NCBI GenBank assembly: GCA_905178155.1
Contig: CAJINV010000005.1
Location: 2,110,054-2,174,053, forward strand
DNA length: 64,000 nucleotides
DNA from: Amoebophrya sp. A120
Lineage: Eukaryota > Sar > Dinophyceae > Syndiniales > Amoebophryaceae
Direction: 5' to 3'
Shown here: one piece after another, positions 21,489 to 33,078 of the stretch
Position numbering within the stretch: the first letter of the stretch is position 1
Layout of the letters: the number at the start of each line of letters is the position of its first letter
Translations under genes and position numbers: made by a program
Notes under the pieces: model-generated
What the model was told of the DNA's origin: nothing
What the model saw: only the letters and a program-made list of their open reading frames with translations
Database searches by the model: none

Positions 21489-21631
21489 TATCTGTGCCGG
21501 CTCAACGCACCCATCATGCGAGCCACGACAGAAATCTTTCACCATGTAGTGGAGAGGGATTTAAAAATAATCATGCGCAGTCTAGGCACAGTTTTTGCTC
21601 ACGACTTAGTAGCTAACAAAAAACACAATGG

Positions 21632-23013
21632 TTAGTCGATGTAGGTTATCAACTGTAAAAATGTCTGGGTCTGGAACATTCCGGCACTTGTCATGCACGT
21701 TTTGCATGAGCCCTGATGTCTGTGATGCATGCCCTAGCATCACAGCTTTTTTCGGAGCTTCTTGATGCCTATTCCGCATGACAAATGCCCTCTCCGCGCG
21801 CGTAGCCAAAATTGCATTCCTTTTGGTACTCATGAAATACAGATTTTTCTGGAATCCAAATGCAGCATGACAAGTTGCATTCTTCCAGACCCAGACATTT
21901 TTACATTTGATATAGGTACCTGTGTTCTCCCCGGCGCCGTCTGGTTCTTTCCGTTGTCCGACCCCTCCTGTATGGCCGAAGCAAAAATTACTGCACTGCG
22001 ACCCTGCATCTTGCAGCTCTTCACGTCTACGGAAAAACCACCGGCCATCCGTGGTTTCCTTTGTCAACCTTTCGGAAAAAGAGACTGAAGCTAAAAAAGG
22101 CTTTTAGACTATTTCTAGTAAGTACTACAAGCGCAGCATTGGTTCTGGCTACATGCAAATTCGTAACATTTTTTTGCGCAAATTGAAGAACAAGTTTACA
22201 GTGCTGTTGAAACAGGTTTTTGGATATCCAGACTGCGGCCCCCGATGATCACCCCGACGGCGTCACCCACTTCTTCTTCCACCGCCTGAATATCGTCCTG
22301 CGTCGGCTCGCGGCAGGTTGGCGATCGCAGATCAAAAGAAAAAAAATATACCCCGGGAGCAGGTTGACACCCCGTAGTCGGTTTTAAAAGGGTGGAACTA
22401 TCCTACTCTGTAGTAGTGTTGACTACTAGTTGGGTGAAGGTACAACACAAAGACAAAACGCTAAACTTTCCGTGCAGCAAAAACCACAAATCTGTCTCGT
22501 GTTTGGAGTGCGCAAGAAGTGGTGGTCTTGTACTTCTTCACACGGTACCAGCCTCACTAGATCCTCTTTTGACGGTGCCGTGTCGTTGCAGCTCGTCCCG
22601 GGGCGGGATTTATTTTTCTTGTCATATCGCACACGGAAATCTTATAAACGGTTGCAACAGCGCCTTGGTCTCGCGCCCTCGGGGAAGAAGCGCAGCAGCT
22701 GGCCTCTACTTCTGCTATGGCAAGCATGATGCAAATTTGGTGACAGTGGTACAACGAGAACAATGAATTAATTACAGAAAAAAATATTCCTTGACATGAA
22801 ACCACACTTGTTTCCGTCTGCCGCAAAAAACGTTTCTCTCTGCCGCAGCGCACGCATGCTGGCAGAGCACGACGACCAACGCGGCACGGTCACACGTGAT
22901 ACATCTTTCCTGGCCTCCACAAACGGTCCCGCTCGGGTGCGGACCACAAACCACACTTCGTAATCGCCCACGCAGAGCTGCGTTATTATTTTACAAGTTC
23001 CTATAGACGACAT
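21632..23013 (-). CDS. Unknown protein, several exons
   Basis: Start ATG at 23013 (MSSIGTCKIITQLCVGDYEV). Exon 1 runs to about 22800. A middle exon lies somewhere in 22700-22430 (frame uncertain, possibly GQLLRFFPEG). Another exon at about 22350-22230 reads CREPTQDDIQAVEEEVGDAV then GVIIGGRSLDIQ. The last two exons surround the introner at 21647 and end TGTYID at 21632. No family recognised and no signal peptide evident. The first exon is Val/Ile-rich, like a small beta domain. The joins in the middle need transcript data. Confidence 0.45.
21647..21912. mobile_element. Family B introner
   Basis: Ends TATC...ATGTCTGGGTCTGGAA and TTCCAGACCCAGACAT...GATA. Perfect flank TAGGT. Removal leads to a short final exon ending TGTYID and a stop. 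Confidence 0.93.
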
Positions 23014-23102
23014 GGTGCACTACTTTTTTGTTACGGCGTAGCTATGAACTTAAGTATTTAAAACTCACACACCACACCTTCCAAAACCATTTGGATATTA
23101 CA

Positions 23103-24699
23103 CTATACGCTCTTTCCGTTCATGTAGGTGGGAAGGTAGGTCGTTTGAAACCCGGACGGCATGTCGTTGTCTATTCTGACGTCCACAATCACCGGGGAAG
23201 CGCGGTCCTTGCGATGAATCTCCAGCGTTGACCCGCAGTTCGGATCCTTCTCGAAGGTCGTGCCCGCGCAGGAAGGTATGTGCGCGTTTTGGACCCTATG
23301 CATTGCACATATGCGAACTTCTAGAAGGAGGTCGGGGAATTTTCTCAACAGACACGTATATTGTTTGTAGTTTCGCCCACTACAAAGTGGACGGCGCATG
23401 GTTCTGTGATGCATGTTGCGGAACACGACTACCGTCTGCGGCTTCTTCGTCGTTATGTTGCAAAAACGCGAACTGCCACAGTGGGGATGACTGCCAATGC
23501 CTAGCCGTCGGGTCGAAACTTCTCTTGCACGTCTGCATGTTGACCACGTGGTCTCCTTGCCATCTTCCATGCGATAGCATGACAAGTTATTTCCAGACCC
23601 ACAAACTAGTGCATTTCAACATTTGCACTTGATAGAAGTAGGCCACCTGCAAATCCGCTCCGCCGACGATGTCGTCCGGGTGGTCCTGGTTTTATCCCAG
23701 AGAAAATGCATCGAATGTGTCAATACTGATATTTCTGGAGGGGCTCGTCTGTGGCTGGTTTTATTGCCTAGGCTGTGCAACCCGCACTTGTTTCTGCATC
23801 TGCGTTGCATGAAAGAAACATCATGAGAAACATCATGCTAGCTTTTTTTCCCTGAGGTAGGCAACCGAAGTGATTCATATCGCGGCAGCACATGTCGCCC
23901 TTCGCTCCGGTTCGCAGGAACAATCGGCACGGGTCCACGCGAAGCTCCGTCACGTAGAAAATGTTTTTCACTTCAGACGTATGGCGAGAGAGCACGGAGG
24001 GTTCAATTGTTCATTATTATCCTGTACAGTACAAGGTGCGTCTTCATTCCGCCAGAACCAGCACACGCCCTTCGGGTCATCGTGACGGGGCCACGATTAT
24101 AAACCGAGTCGGATAACAAGGCTGACACCATGGAAAGGCGCGCCGATGCGCGGCTTTCAAGGCATCATGGCATAACGGCTGCATGACGCATGCAAGGGGG
24201 GGACAAAAAAGTCGAGTTCCTTTGAAACCCCGTGCTTTCTCCGGCCCTACTTTCCGATATTAACGTTGCGATACCGGTAGTTAAGCTTCAGCTGGTCGTA
24301 GTAGTCACCCTGGCCCCAGGCGGGGTACTGCGTTTCCCGCCAGCCCATCCGCCCGCCGTCGGTCGTATCCGGCACAAAAGTACTGGCTTATTGGCAGATA
24401 TCCTCCTTGATTGTAACGGAGATGACAATAAAAAACTCATCGATCGAAAAACTTTTGAACTTCTTGAATGACCGAAACGGCAAGCAGCGAGGGGAAGACT
24501 GCGCTTTCCTCGTTTTTCTGTACCCGGACGATATGACCACGCGCTGGTACTTTTTCACCTGATACGTCGGATCCGACAGGGTTGCGCCTGGATTCTGCGC
24601 GTAGAGGACAGGGGTACGTTCGAAAAAGCCCGCGATCACCGCGAGCGCCCGCGCAAGGGAACGGGAGTAGACCCTCGGACCGCAACACACCATAGCCAT
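23103..24699 (-). CDS. Secreted Cys-containing protein
   Basis: Start ATG at 24699 followed by a signal-peptide-like stretch (SRSLARALAVIAGFF). Exons (minus): 24699-24524, 24382 to about 24234, about 24090-24010, about 23965-23865, about 23690-23635, about 23291-23103. The first intron (24383-24523) is GT-AG and gives VVISSG|TFVPDTTDGG. Later exons carry GVCWFWRNEDAPC, LRVDPCRLF...GDMCCRDMNHFGCLP, DHPDDIVGGADLQVAYF, then CAGTTFEKDPNCGS and VIVDVRIDNDMPSGFQTTYL, ending MNGKSV. Seven or more cysteines and the beta-rich look suggest an extracellular domain. I do not recognise a family. It is the last minus-strand gene before the strand switch. Confidence 0.65.
23297..23634. mobile_element. Family B introner, diverged
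   Basis: Left TATGCATTGCACATATGCG; right TTTCCAGACCCAC...TTTGCACTTGATA. The flanks do not match, but removal plus 5 bases joins DLQVAYF|QNAHIPSC in frame. Confidence 0.75.
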
Positions 24700-25519
24700 T
24701 GTTACGACAGCGCCAGCGTTTCCTATAAAGATGCATGTAACACACTTAGACTAGCGCCTTTTGTCCCGGCCTGGCCGACTATTCCACGCGCCCACATCAC
24801 TCTTGCGCGCCGACCTCTTATTTGTATCTCCTCTCGTCTTCTCTCTCGAAGATTGTCTGACCCTCTGCATCCGTGCGCACACTTCCACTCTGGCCGACTC
24901 TTCCGCACGGGGGCAAAACGCGCGTTTCCGCGGGAGCGCATTTTATCGGAGAACATGCCTCCCTAGACGGCAAGGCTGATCGCGGGGCGCGCGCTCTTTG
25001 GGCCCCGAACGTGTGAAGCTGCACTCCGCGAAAATGACATCCACACGCATGCCCCCTGTCTTGAAACGCCGCAGGCTGTGCACTAGGATGCCCCCCTCCC
25101 ATCGCGCGGGGTCGACCCGGCTACCCGCCTCCCCTGCGAAAGTCTGCCCCTGGTCGCTTGGCGAACTTGACGGCATTGCCAAGGCTCATGCGTACCATTG
25201 GGCCGCTGTATAACCAGCGCCGGCTCGCGCGGGAAGAACCGACGCCGGGCCCCGCTGCGAAGTGATGACGGGGCGCGTGGCTATGGTTTTGCGCACCCAC
25301 TTCATCGCCAAAGGCGGCCCAGAGCCGTCCGGGCAAGAGTGGGGAGGGGTCAGAATTCGCGCGGTGGGTCTATGTGCACCATGCGGGCCCGGTACGCCGA
25401 TCCAGGCCGATGTAAGTTCAGGAAAGGGATCTACCCTGGGGCACACGCCCCTTCTTGATCGACGGAACCCAATTCCTACCCTATGAGATAAGATGACCCA
25501 CCTCCAGGAGGGTTGGATC

Positions 25520-26400
25520 ACTTTTTTTCTCGATTTTAGTAAATTGCACAGGATGTGAGTGCGACAATCATTCCTCATTTAGCAGCTAAAGAGAGCAGAA
25601 GAAGCCGCATCGTAACACTTTTGCCACGCGTTTCTTGTCGCATTTTCAAGGCGATTTTCAATGTCAAAGATTTCCAAAATTTTTGAAAATTTTTAAAATT
25701 GCAAAAATCATCCAAATAGGCTGAGTTGGTTGCCACGATTTAACAAAGATGCTATGTGATGACACAATATTTGACTTTTTTGAAAGTTGCATTTCTTTTG
25801 CGTAAGGACTGGCGGCGTATGTATTTTTTCCATTTTTTTATGATGGTCAATCTGTCAGAAAAATCCAGCGCGTGATAGGATTTCTCGTATCAAACACATT
25901 CAAATTTTACAGATAATTTATATTTTGCATCTTTGTTTTTGTTTACCGCGCAACTACTTCCCATTTAAATTTTTCCAGATTTTTCGAAAATTTTTAATTT
26001 TTTTAAAATTTTGAAAAAAAATAGATAAAGTGCATAGAATTACCCTCGGAATATCGCACGGAAATGCCATATCAGTGACGCGCATGCTATAGCTGGCCTC
26101 CTGTGTTGTATGCCTAGGGTTTTATCCAGCTTGGGATTTTTTTAAATTTTTTCATATTTTTCATCACTCCTGCCAATCTGCCTCCGTTTTCAAAGTACAA
26201 GAAGGCCAATAATGCAAACGAAGCAGCCCGGCACTTATATGGACTACCTTTTGTCCGATTTCTGCACTCCTCAACAACGGTAGTGGTTTTCGTAAAGAAT
26301 CACTGTCCCAGGAAGATGATACAAACTGACATAAGAAAGTATATGTGGGCACTCAGATGAGTATACCAGTCCAATATCTTGCATCACGCGCCTTTTACTT
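25520..26400. other. AT-rich spacer
   Basis: Runs of A and T with several TTTTTNAAATTTT-like stretches. No open frame of interest and no introner ends. It contrasts sharply with the GC-rich DNA on each side. Confidence 0.7.
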
Positions 26401-26841
26401 GATCTGCGGACGCCGATTGGTGCCGTTGTGATGATTTATTGTCCTTCTTTGCAGAAAATGCAATGAAACCACCTCCGTCATCCAGGTGGGCAATGTTGGC
26501 CCAGTGCCAAGCGCCTCGCACGGCTTGACGCCCTTGTTAGGATGAGGCGCACTCCTTGCACCGGCGGGACGCGGTGCATCACCTGCAAGAACACCGCGCG
26601 AAAATCCCGAAAATGCGCCGCGGCCGCGGGCTAAGAGGACCCCGGCCCGCGCCTGCTTCGCCCGGCCCTTCCTTGCGCCGATCCCCGTTGGGGGTGGCAT
26701 CAGCGCGGCCCGCGCACGACTTGGCGCGCTCTGGCGCCCCTTCCCGGCGTTCGGTTTGCCCCCCCCTCCCCCCAGTCCCCGCCTGGCGGCGGGGGAATTT
26801 GGGGCGCGCGTAAAATGAAGCGCCCCGGCCGCCGCGCGCTG

Positions 26842-26860
26842 CCCCCCCCCCCCCCCCCCC
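26842..26860. repeat. C19 homopolymer
   Basis: Nineteen consecutive C in a GC-rich block upstream of the receptor gene. A sequencing or assembly length error is possible. Confidence 0.9.
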
Positions 26861-27054
26861 AGCACCACCCCAAACCCCCGCCTCCCCCCGCGCCCCCGGA
26901 GATTGGGCGCCCCGGGCGATGCGCCGCGGGCTGGCCTTCCAGAAGAATGCAAAGCGCGGCCGCGCCGGTGCATCGCATAGGCCCGCGCGTGCGATTTCGG
27001 CCCGCGCAATTCCCGCCTAACCGCGCTAGGCCGCGGCGGCCTTCCTTGCTAGCA

Positions 27055-27070
27055 CCCCCCCCCCCCCCCC
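27055..27070. repeat. C16 homopolymer
   Basis: Sixteen consecutive C, 195 bases from the C19 run. A nine-G run follows at 27329-27337. Confidence 0.9.
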
Positions 27071-27516
27071 GCGCCCTCCTTGCGGAGCCGGGGGCCCGAG
27101 CCCGGCAGGCGGCTTTCGGCGCCGGCCCGGGCTTGGGGCGCCTCGGCCGGAGGGGGAAATCGCATCACGCCCCGAAGCATTAGGCAAGCAAGAGGCGCGG
27201 CCTCTGTTTTTTTGGTTCGGGGCGCGAAGCTGGGGCACTCGGCCCGCCGCCTGTATTTTGCACCCTTTCCCTTAGGCGCGGCGCGGGGCTTGCCGGGCAG
27301 AGAAGGGCGGCCGACCGCGATATTTCGAGGGGGGGGGCCGCATGCGCCGGAACCAAGCCGCCGCCGGCCGCTACCGGGCCCGGCTTTTGCGCATGCAAAA
27401 TAATTCCGCAGCCCCTTCTGTCAGCTTCGGTTGGTGCACTCTGTGCGCGCTTGCTTCTAGGTTTGACCGGGAGGTCGCCTGTCTTCGATGTCTGCAGCAG
27501 CAAGAAACGAAAAACA

Positions 27517-30500
27517 ATGACCGCCTCCGGACCTTTCGGGCCCGCGCGGCGCCCGTCCGGCGCTAGAGCAGCAGCGCGGCTAGTACCTGTACTCTTGCTC
27601 GCCGTGTTTATCCCCAAACCTGCCCGCTCGACGACCGCCTGGAATTCCACGCTGCAGGACCTGACAGATACCGATATACTGCACCAAAACCTGATAGCCT
27701 CCCTGGAAAAGGCGCGCGAGTGGGCACAGCTCGTCTATCGGAACCAGGACGAACTGCAGCGGCGCATCCGCGCCCGCATCGTCGCGGGGGACGACGCGGG
27801 CAGTTGCGGATTGGCGAACCAAACCGGAAGCCCAGCTACAGCAGGACCCAGCACTTCTCCCACCCAAGAACCGGTGCGGGTGCTCGGCGTCGTGGACGCG
27901 CCATTCACCATGCTCAACGAACAGACGGGCGAGTTCTACGGGTTCGTGCCGGATTTGCTCACGCTGATTTCCGAAGCCCTCGGCGTCCAGTTCCGCTTCG
28001 CGAACTTGCGAAAACGGAACGACACGTGGTACGACGGGGCGCGCACGGTTCCGGACCCGGAGGCACTGACCATCTCCAAAGATTACAGCTACGCCAACGT
28101 GATCACCCGCGTGCTCGCGGGGGAGGCAGACTGGACGTGGGCGCCGCACTGGCACACGCTCAGCCGGATGGGGGTGGGCATGAAGTGGGCGCAGCCGTAC
28201 CTCGACAAGGGAATGGGCATCGTCGTGCGCCTGGAGGAGCGCGAAAGGGAGTTACGAGCGCGCGGAGCAGCGGTTCGCAAAAGCCAGGCTTGGTCCGTCG
28301 GCGGAGTGGGCGACAGGCGCCGCGCTTTCCTTTCTTAGTAACTGCGTAGCACACCATCGAACGGCGCAGGCATAGTTCGCCCCGCGCGATTGCGTACTTG
28401 AGCGTTTATTTCTCGCACAATACCTCTCGCTTGCGTCTTAACAGCTTCCCCCCGCAACGAGTTCGGGCCTCCTTTCGTCTTTCGCTCCGAGCAAAGTCTT
28501 GAGCGGGGGCGTATCGGATGAAATTCGTGGCTTTCTGCATTGTGATGGGCCATCTGCAATTCGACGGTTCGTGTTGCCCGCACCTTGCGATTAGCCGCTT
28601 CGCCTTGCGAGTAGCCGGCTCGTGTTGCCCAGGCGCTACAGCTGGAGGACCTGCGCGCCTCCTGTGAAACGCATCGATGCGCCTGCGTGGGCCACCAGGT
28701 CTTGTGAGATTTAGTTGTTTCTAAAATAATCTACGCATAAAGTAGAAGTAGTAGCAGCAGTCATTGTCTCACTCTCGAGCAGTAGAACAGCAGTAGAGCT
28801 GGGCCGCCCAAGACCGACGCGCGACTGGGCCACAGCTAGGTTCGGCCCGAGGCTCCCCCGCGCCATTCCATATTCCGGCATTTTCGGTAATGCGGTGTTG
28901 TGGCTGATCCCGTTTTCGCCCCTGGTTTGGCTGTGCTTTCTCTTTCTGCTAATCCTGACCTCCACCTTGGTTCTGATTCTGGAGCAGCATGCGGCCAACG
29001 CCCGTGAATCCATGCAATCACTGCGAGCTTCCGCTAGTGAAGATCCCGGCACCGGCACGGAGGTCGTAACCGCGTTCTGCGGCGCCCGGACCCCAACGAC
29101 ATCCCGCGTGAATAGTACGAGGAGCAGCAAAAAGCGCGCCACGCGGACAACTGCGCTACTCCCCGAGGCGGTTCTTCCACCGCGGGCGAACAGGACGACC
29201 GCCGCATTACCCGACCGGCGGCTTCCGCCTGCTCCTCCCGAGGATTACCCAGACGAGCGCATTAGCGTGGACAGCGAAGATCTGCCCGTTTCGGAAGACA
29301 ACACGGCGGTCTCGTTTCCGCCGGCCGGCGTGCTGCAAGAAGAGCGCCCGGGCGTGCGCCAGCGGACGACCGGCGAAGAACGCGGCGCGAGTCATGCAGT
29401 AAACCGGGTTTTGTTTGCGGCCGCGGATGGTGTTTATGAACAGAGTTCTGACCTGCTTCGGCACCCCGGGCAGAACGCCACCAGGATAAGTAGTAGAGAA
29501 ACGGCGTACAGGCGAACGTCGGCGCAGGAAGGAAACATGGACCTCCTTCCGTACGGACAAGCTCATCCTCGCGCGACGTTTAGGAGAAGCGCGCACTATG
29601 GCAGCAAGAAGAAATCGCGCACGCGGTTTGAGGCCTTTGGCGAGCTGCTGTTCCAGTATTTCCCGCAGATATGTCTGGGTCTGGAAGAGTGCAAGTTTGT
29701 AACATGCTTGTGTCATGTGGCTCAGACTCTTAAGAACTCTGTGACGCAGGAGGAGGAAAACATCCTCTTGCCTGTCATGTGAAAACGAAGTTCTTTATGC
29801 GGAAAAGAGAGCACCTAGCACCTCAAAAACTTGTCATGCCTAGGTGCGTAATATAGCAGTGCGTCCATCATTTGCAGATATGCATCACAAATTTCCAGAC
29901 CCGGAAGTAATTGCATTTGATATCCAGGCCTCAACCGCGATCGTGCAGTCCAACTGGTTCGAGTCGGCGCACTCGGCCGGGTTATTAAGAGGAAAAATCC
30001 CCCCTCCCCATATCGAAGAGGTATGTTTCCGAAAATTTGTGTCGCCGATTTGAGACCACAAATCACGTCTGTCCTGCAAGAAGGCAACTCCACAAGCTCC
30101 GCAGCATTGTGCAGGCGGTTTGTGATGCTGATGGGCCTACAGCAAGGACGTTCCTCATGCTAGACGCCTAGGCCAAAGCCTCCCTCCTTAGGCTTCGGAG
30201 GGGCCTGCGTTTCTCTCCAGCAAGACCGATCAGATCTGTGTACGCAAATCCTGCATCAGACACTTCGTTTTGATATGGGGAGGGGGGATTTTTCCTTTTG
30301 ATACGGGTCCAAGGTGATTCAGATCGGGTTTGCCTTCGTCTCCTTGATTTTTGTTGCGGCTTACACGCTACGATATGTGACACAGAAATCAGCGGCATTT
30401 TTGTGTGCAGCGCACGGTCCTTGCAAATGAAAAATTTTGGGTCTGACCAATTTACTATTCCAGCAGAGTTGTACTACAAAAACGAATTTCGCGGTGCAGT

Positions 30501-33078
30501 GTCGTGTCTTAATTTGCGAACAAAGCGTCCCCCGCGGGGGGAGCACACAAGAGTGGATTGGAAAAAGCAGTCTCATCTGCGTGTCCTGCTTTGTGGTCGG
30601 TGCTCACACGATGCTTCGATGATATTTTATTGAAACTGCATACGCCGCGACGCTTTCCGCGATGCTGGCATTCCCGGAACCGCCGCCGACGGCCATCGGC
30701 GGGTATTACGATATTGCCGTTTCTGGAGGCAGCGTGTGCGTGTTGGAAAGCAGTGCGATATCCCATTGAAACTCGCACTATGATCTCCGTCATCTTGTTC
30801 CCGGATGAAGGTCATCGATTTGATGCCCTGTGAAGATAACTTGCAACACAAAAGAACACCTGGCGCCGGCGCCCACACGCAATAAACTTGGCTGTGGCCG
30901 CAACCTGGGAGGAAAATTAGATCGAGGTGAGGAGGTGTGGTTTCAATGGCACAAGTGTTTCTAGAAATATTCCGCTCCTTCCACCCGAATATTCGCGTAA
31001 CTGCGATGGCCACCTTGATGGAGGGTATTAGTAAGTACTTGTTTTGTGGTATCTTGCAGTTTTATTGTTCGGAACAATAGACCTCTGATTTCTATGGTCG
31101 GCACAACGACAGTATCGAACGTGGAGTGCTGACACAGGGTGATATTCTTCTCGTCCTCCTGCAGCTTCAGTGATCCGATGTGCATCACGTCGCAGGCTTT
31201 TGTCTTCAAGACCTTCTGCGCCGAACTAATTGTAAAACACAACATCTTCACTATCGAGGCGCCGCGCTGCTCCGGGCGGGGCGGTGTGGTGCGATTCTGT
31301 ATGACGACCCGATGGCCACGGCGCTCGCCCGCGACTCGTGCGACTTGAAGTTTCTGACGGACACGATCTTGGCGCCGCTCGGCTACGTCGCGGGCGTGTC
31401 GATGCAGTCCCCCTACCACTTGCTGGAGCCGGCCGTGAGCTATGTGATTTCAAAGTTCCGGCAAAACGGAACTCTAGACCGCCTGTACAACAAGTGGTTC
31501 AAGGAGATCGGAGTTGTCTGCGAGGATTCCTCCGAAGTGTACCACAAAACCAAGGACGACCTGCAGTATGCATTGCAAATGTAATATATAATGACGCTTG
31601 GGTCGGCCTCGGCGGGATGACTTGTGATGCGCGACCTTGAAGAAATTATAATGCCGAGTTTTGTTTTGTCGTCCTGCAGGGCAGTCGTGTGCAAAAGGAA
31701 CACAAATATAATAAACAATGCGCAATATTAGTGCGCACATTCATAAGGTGTTGTTCTCATGCTCGTCGTGATCTTATAGCGTGCAAGATTATAGAACCCA
31801 CTCTATAGTGCCGCGAGATGTTGACCACTCAGCATGATCGCCTGCTGCATCTTCTCAGACGACCACCCAGACATCATCAAATTGGCTCTGCATACCCCGG
31901 CGGACTTGTCGAATCTTGGCGGCCTGTTCGTGGTGTACCTCTTCTTCGTGTTTGCCGGCTTGGTGCTATCAAAAGGAAAAATCCCCCCTCCCCATATCAA
32001 AACGAAGTTTCTGATGCTGGATTTGCGTACGCAAATCAGATTTGTCTTGCTGGAGAGGACTGCAGGCCTATATCAAGCCTGATATCAGGTTTTGGCCTAG
32101 GCACTTAGCATGAAAACGTCCGCACTGTAGGCCCAACAGCATGACAAACCGGCTGCATAATTCCGCGGAGCCCGTCGAGTTGCCTTCTTGGCAACTTGTG
32201 GCCACACATCAGCAACGCGACTTGTGGCCAGACGCGACTTGTGGCCACACATCAGCAACGCAAATCTGCGAAAACGTTCCGCGTCAATATGGAGAAGAGG
32301 GGGTTTTCCTCGCGATAGGTGCTCGCTTGGACGGTGAACACCCAGCGGAAACTGGCAAGAATCGCGGACCAAGTCAGCCGGCATATCAAACGTAAAAGTG
32401 TCTGGGTCTGGAAGAATGCAACTTGTCATGCTAAATCTGAATGAGGCAAAAAAACTGTGTTGCGTGATTGCCACAAGTTGTGCACTTTTGACCTAATCGA
32501 GAGGCAGTTTCTCACGCAGGATAGGCATTGGAAAGGTTTTGCAGAATCTGTCATGCTATGTCCTACATACCAGACCTCATGGGTTATGGAAAACCTGCGT
32601 GACAAATCTGGCAATCTTCCAGACCCAGACACTTTTGCAATCCATACGGCAGGCGTCGTCGCCAAACCTGAAGAGCGTGGCCCGCGCCCTCGGCCGGCAG
32701 CTGGTGTCGCCCGCGCCCTCGAAACAACCGTCGGTCGAAGATCAAGAAGGTCCTGCCGGTACTGAAGATGCAGCGGCCGAGGACAACAGAATATTAAATC
32801 CGGATGCAGGTGTTGGACCACCGACAAGAAGCACTGATGTGCAGCAAAATGAAAATGCGAACGACACAAGAACAACCCTGGAGGAAGTTGTAACAAGAAC
32901 TCAAACTACTCCACCGCCCGAGCGCAGCGTGAGGATCACTAGCGCATCTACTCCTCAAGATCAACAACGCTCATCCGTTGTGGTGGACCATGGTGCGGCT
33001 TCAGAAAAAAACGGACGCGAAACGGAATGGCACCCAGCCGCCGGGGACGAAAAGTCACGACGTGAAACGTTGATGTAG
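27517..33078 (+). CDS. Ionotropic glutamate receptor-like channel
   Basis: Ligand-gated cation channel subunit. ATG at 27517, then a signal peptide (LVPVLLLAVFI). Exons: 27517 to about 28262, about 28840-29668, 29928-29982, 30309-30364, 30644-30758, 30959-31030, 31259 to about 31566, about 31841-31966, 32323-32383, 32652-33078. S1 ligand domain: VRVLGVVDAPFTML...GFVPDLLTLI...KWAQPYLDKGMGIVV. M1: PLVWLCFLFLLILTSTLVLI. A hydrophilic insert of over 200 residues (29000-29620) precedes the pore loop FGELLFQYFPQ. M3 reads FAFVSLIFVAAYAATLSAML, matching the SYTANLAAFL signature of the family. S2 has FHPNIRVTAMATLMEGI, ILYDDPMATALARDSCDLKF and LDRLYNKWFKEIG. M4: NLGGLFVVYLFFVFAGLVL, then a polar tail. 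There is no N-terminal ATD. One intron (31031-31258) is GT-AG; most others are introners. Confidence 0.88.
29670..29922. mobile_element. Family B introner in receptor pore
   Basis: Ends TATGTCTGGGTCTGGAA and TTTCCAGACCCGG...TTTGATA. The true join is CCGCAG|GCC, giving QYFPQ|ASTAIVQ; flanks CGCAG/TCCAG are imperfect. It splits the pore loop. Confidence 0.9.
29983..30303. mobile_element. Family A introner in receptor gene
   Basis: Ends TATTAAGAGGAAAAATCCCC and GGGGGGATTTTTCC...GATA. Perfect flank CGGGT. Removal joins SAHSAG|SKVIQIGF just before M3. Confidence 0.95.
30365..30643. mobile_element. Probable intron inside M3
   Basis: Bounded by GCTTAC at left and GCATAC at right. Its removal gives VAAY|AATLSAML with the exact spacing of the receptor M3 signature. 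No clear inverted repeats, so the introner label is tentative. Confidence 0.5.
30759..30953. mobile_element. Introner-like intron (195 bp)
   Basis: Inverted ends TATCCCATTGAAACTCGCAC and GTGTGGTTTCAATGGCACA. Removal plus 5 bases joins LESSAI|LEIFRSFH, S2 sequence. Flanks TGCGA/AGTGT do not match well. Confidence 0.7.
31567..31840. mobile_element. Probable introner between S2 and M4
   Basis: Left end TATGCATTGCAAATG matches family G. The right limit is unclear. The exon before ends TKDDLQ; the exon after reads FSDDHPDIIKLALHTPADLS and runs into M4. Confidence 0.45.
31967..32317. mobile_element. Family A introner with internal tandem repeat
   Basis: Perfect flank GGTGC. Ends TATCAAAAGGAAAAATCC and GGGGGTTTTCCTCGCGATA. 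Longer than other A copies because ACTTGTGGCCACACATCAGC-type units repeat at 32204-32270. Removal joins AGLVL|AWTVNTQR after M4. Confidence 0.95.
32384..32646. mobile_element. Family B introner in receptor tail
   Basis: Ends TATC...GTGTCTGGGTCTGGAA and TTCCAGACCCAGACAC...CATA. Perfect flank CGGCA. Removal joins ADQVSR|QASSPNLK. Confidence 0.95.

Larger units (their letters stand above)
24700..27516. other. Divergent strand-switch region
   Basis: All supported genes to the left are minus and all to the right are plus, so transcription diverges here. Three blocks are visible: GC-rich 24.75-25.5 kb, AT-rich 25.5-26.4 kb, and very GC-rich 26.5-27.4 kb with long C runs. GC-rich frames are open on both strands but I cannot support any as a gene. 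Confidence 0.6.

Noticed and set aside
25490-25525. CCACCTCCAGGAGGGTTGGATCAC resembles the 3' end of bacterial 16S rRNA
   Set aside because: The match is short and the upstream 1.5 kb shows no rRNA sequence; chance similarity in a GC-rich block.
31567-31840. Receptor ending at the stop after DDLQYALQM (31584)
   Set aside because: The following exons encode a clear M4 helix and a joined tail, so the stop lies inside an intron.
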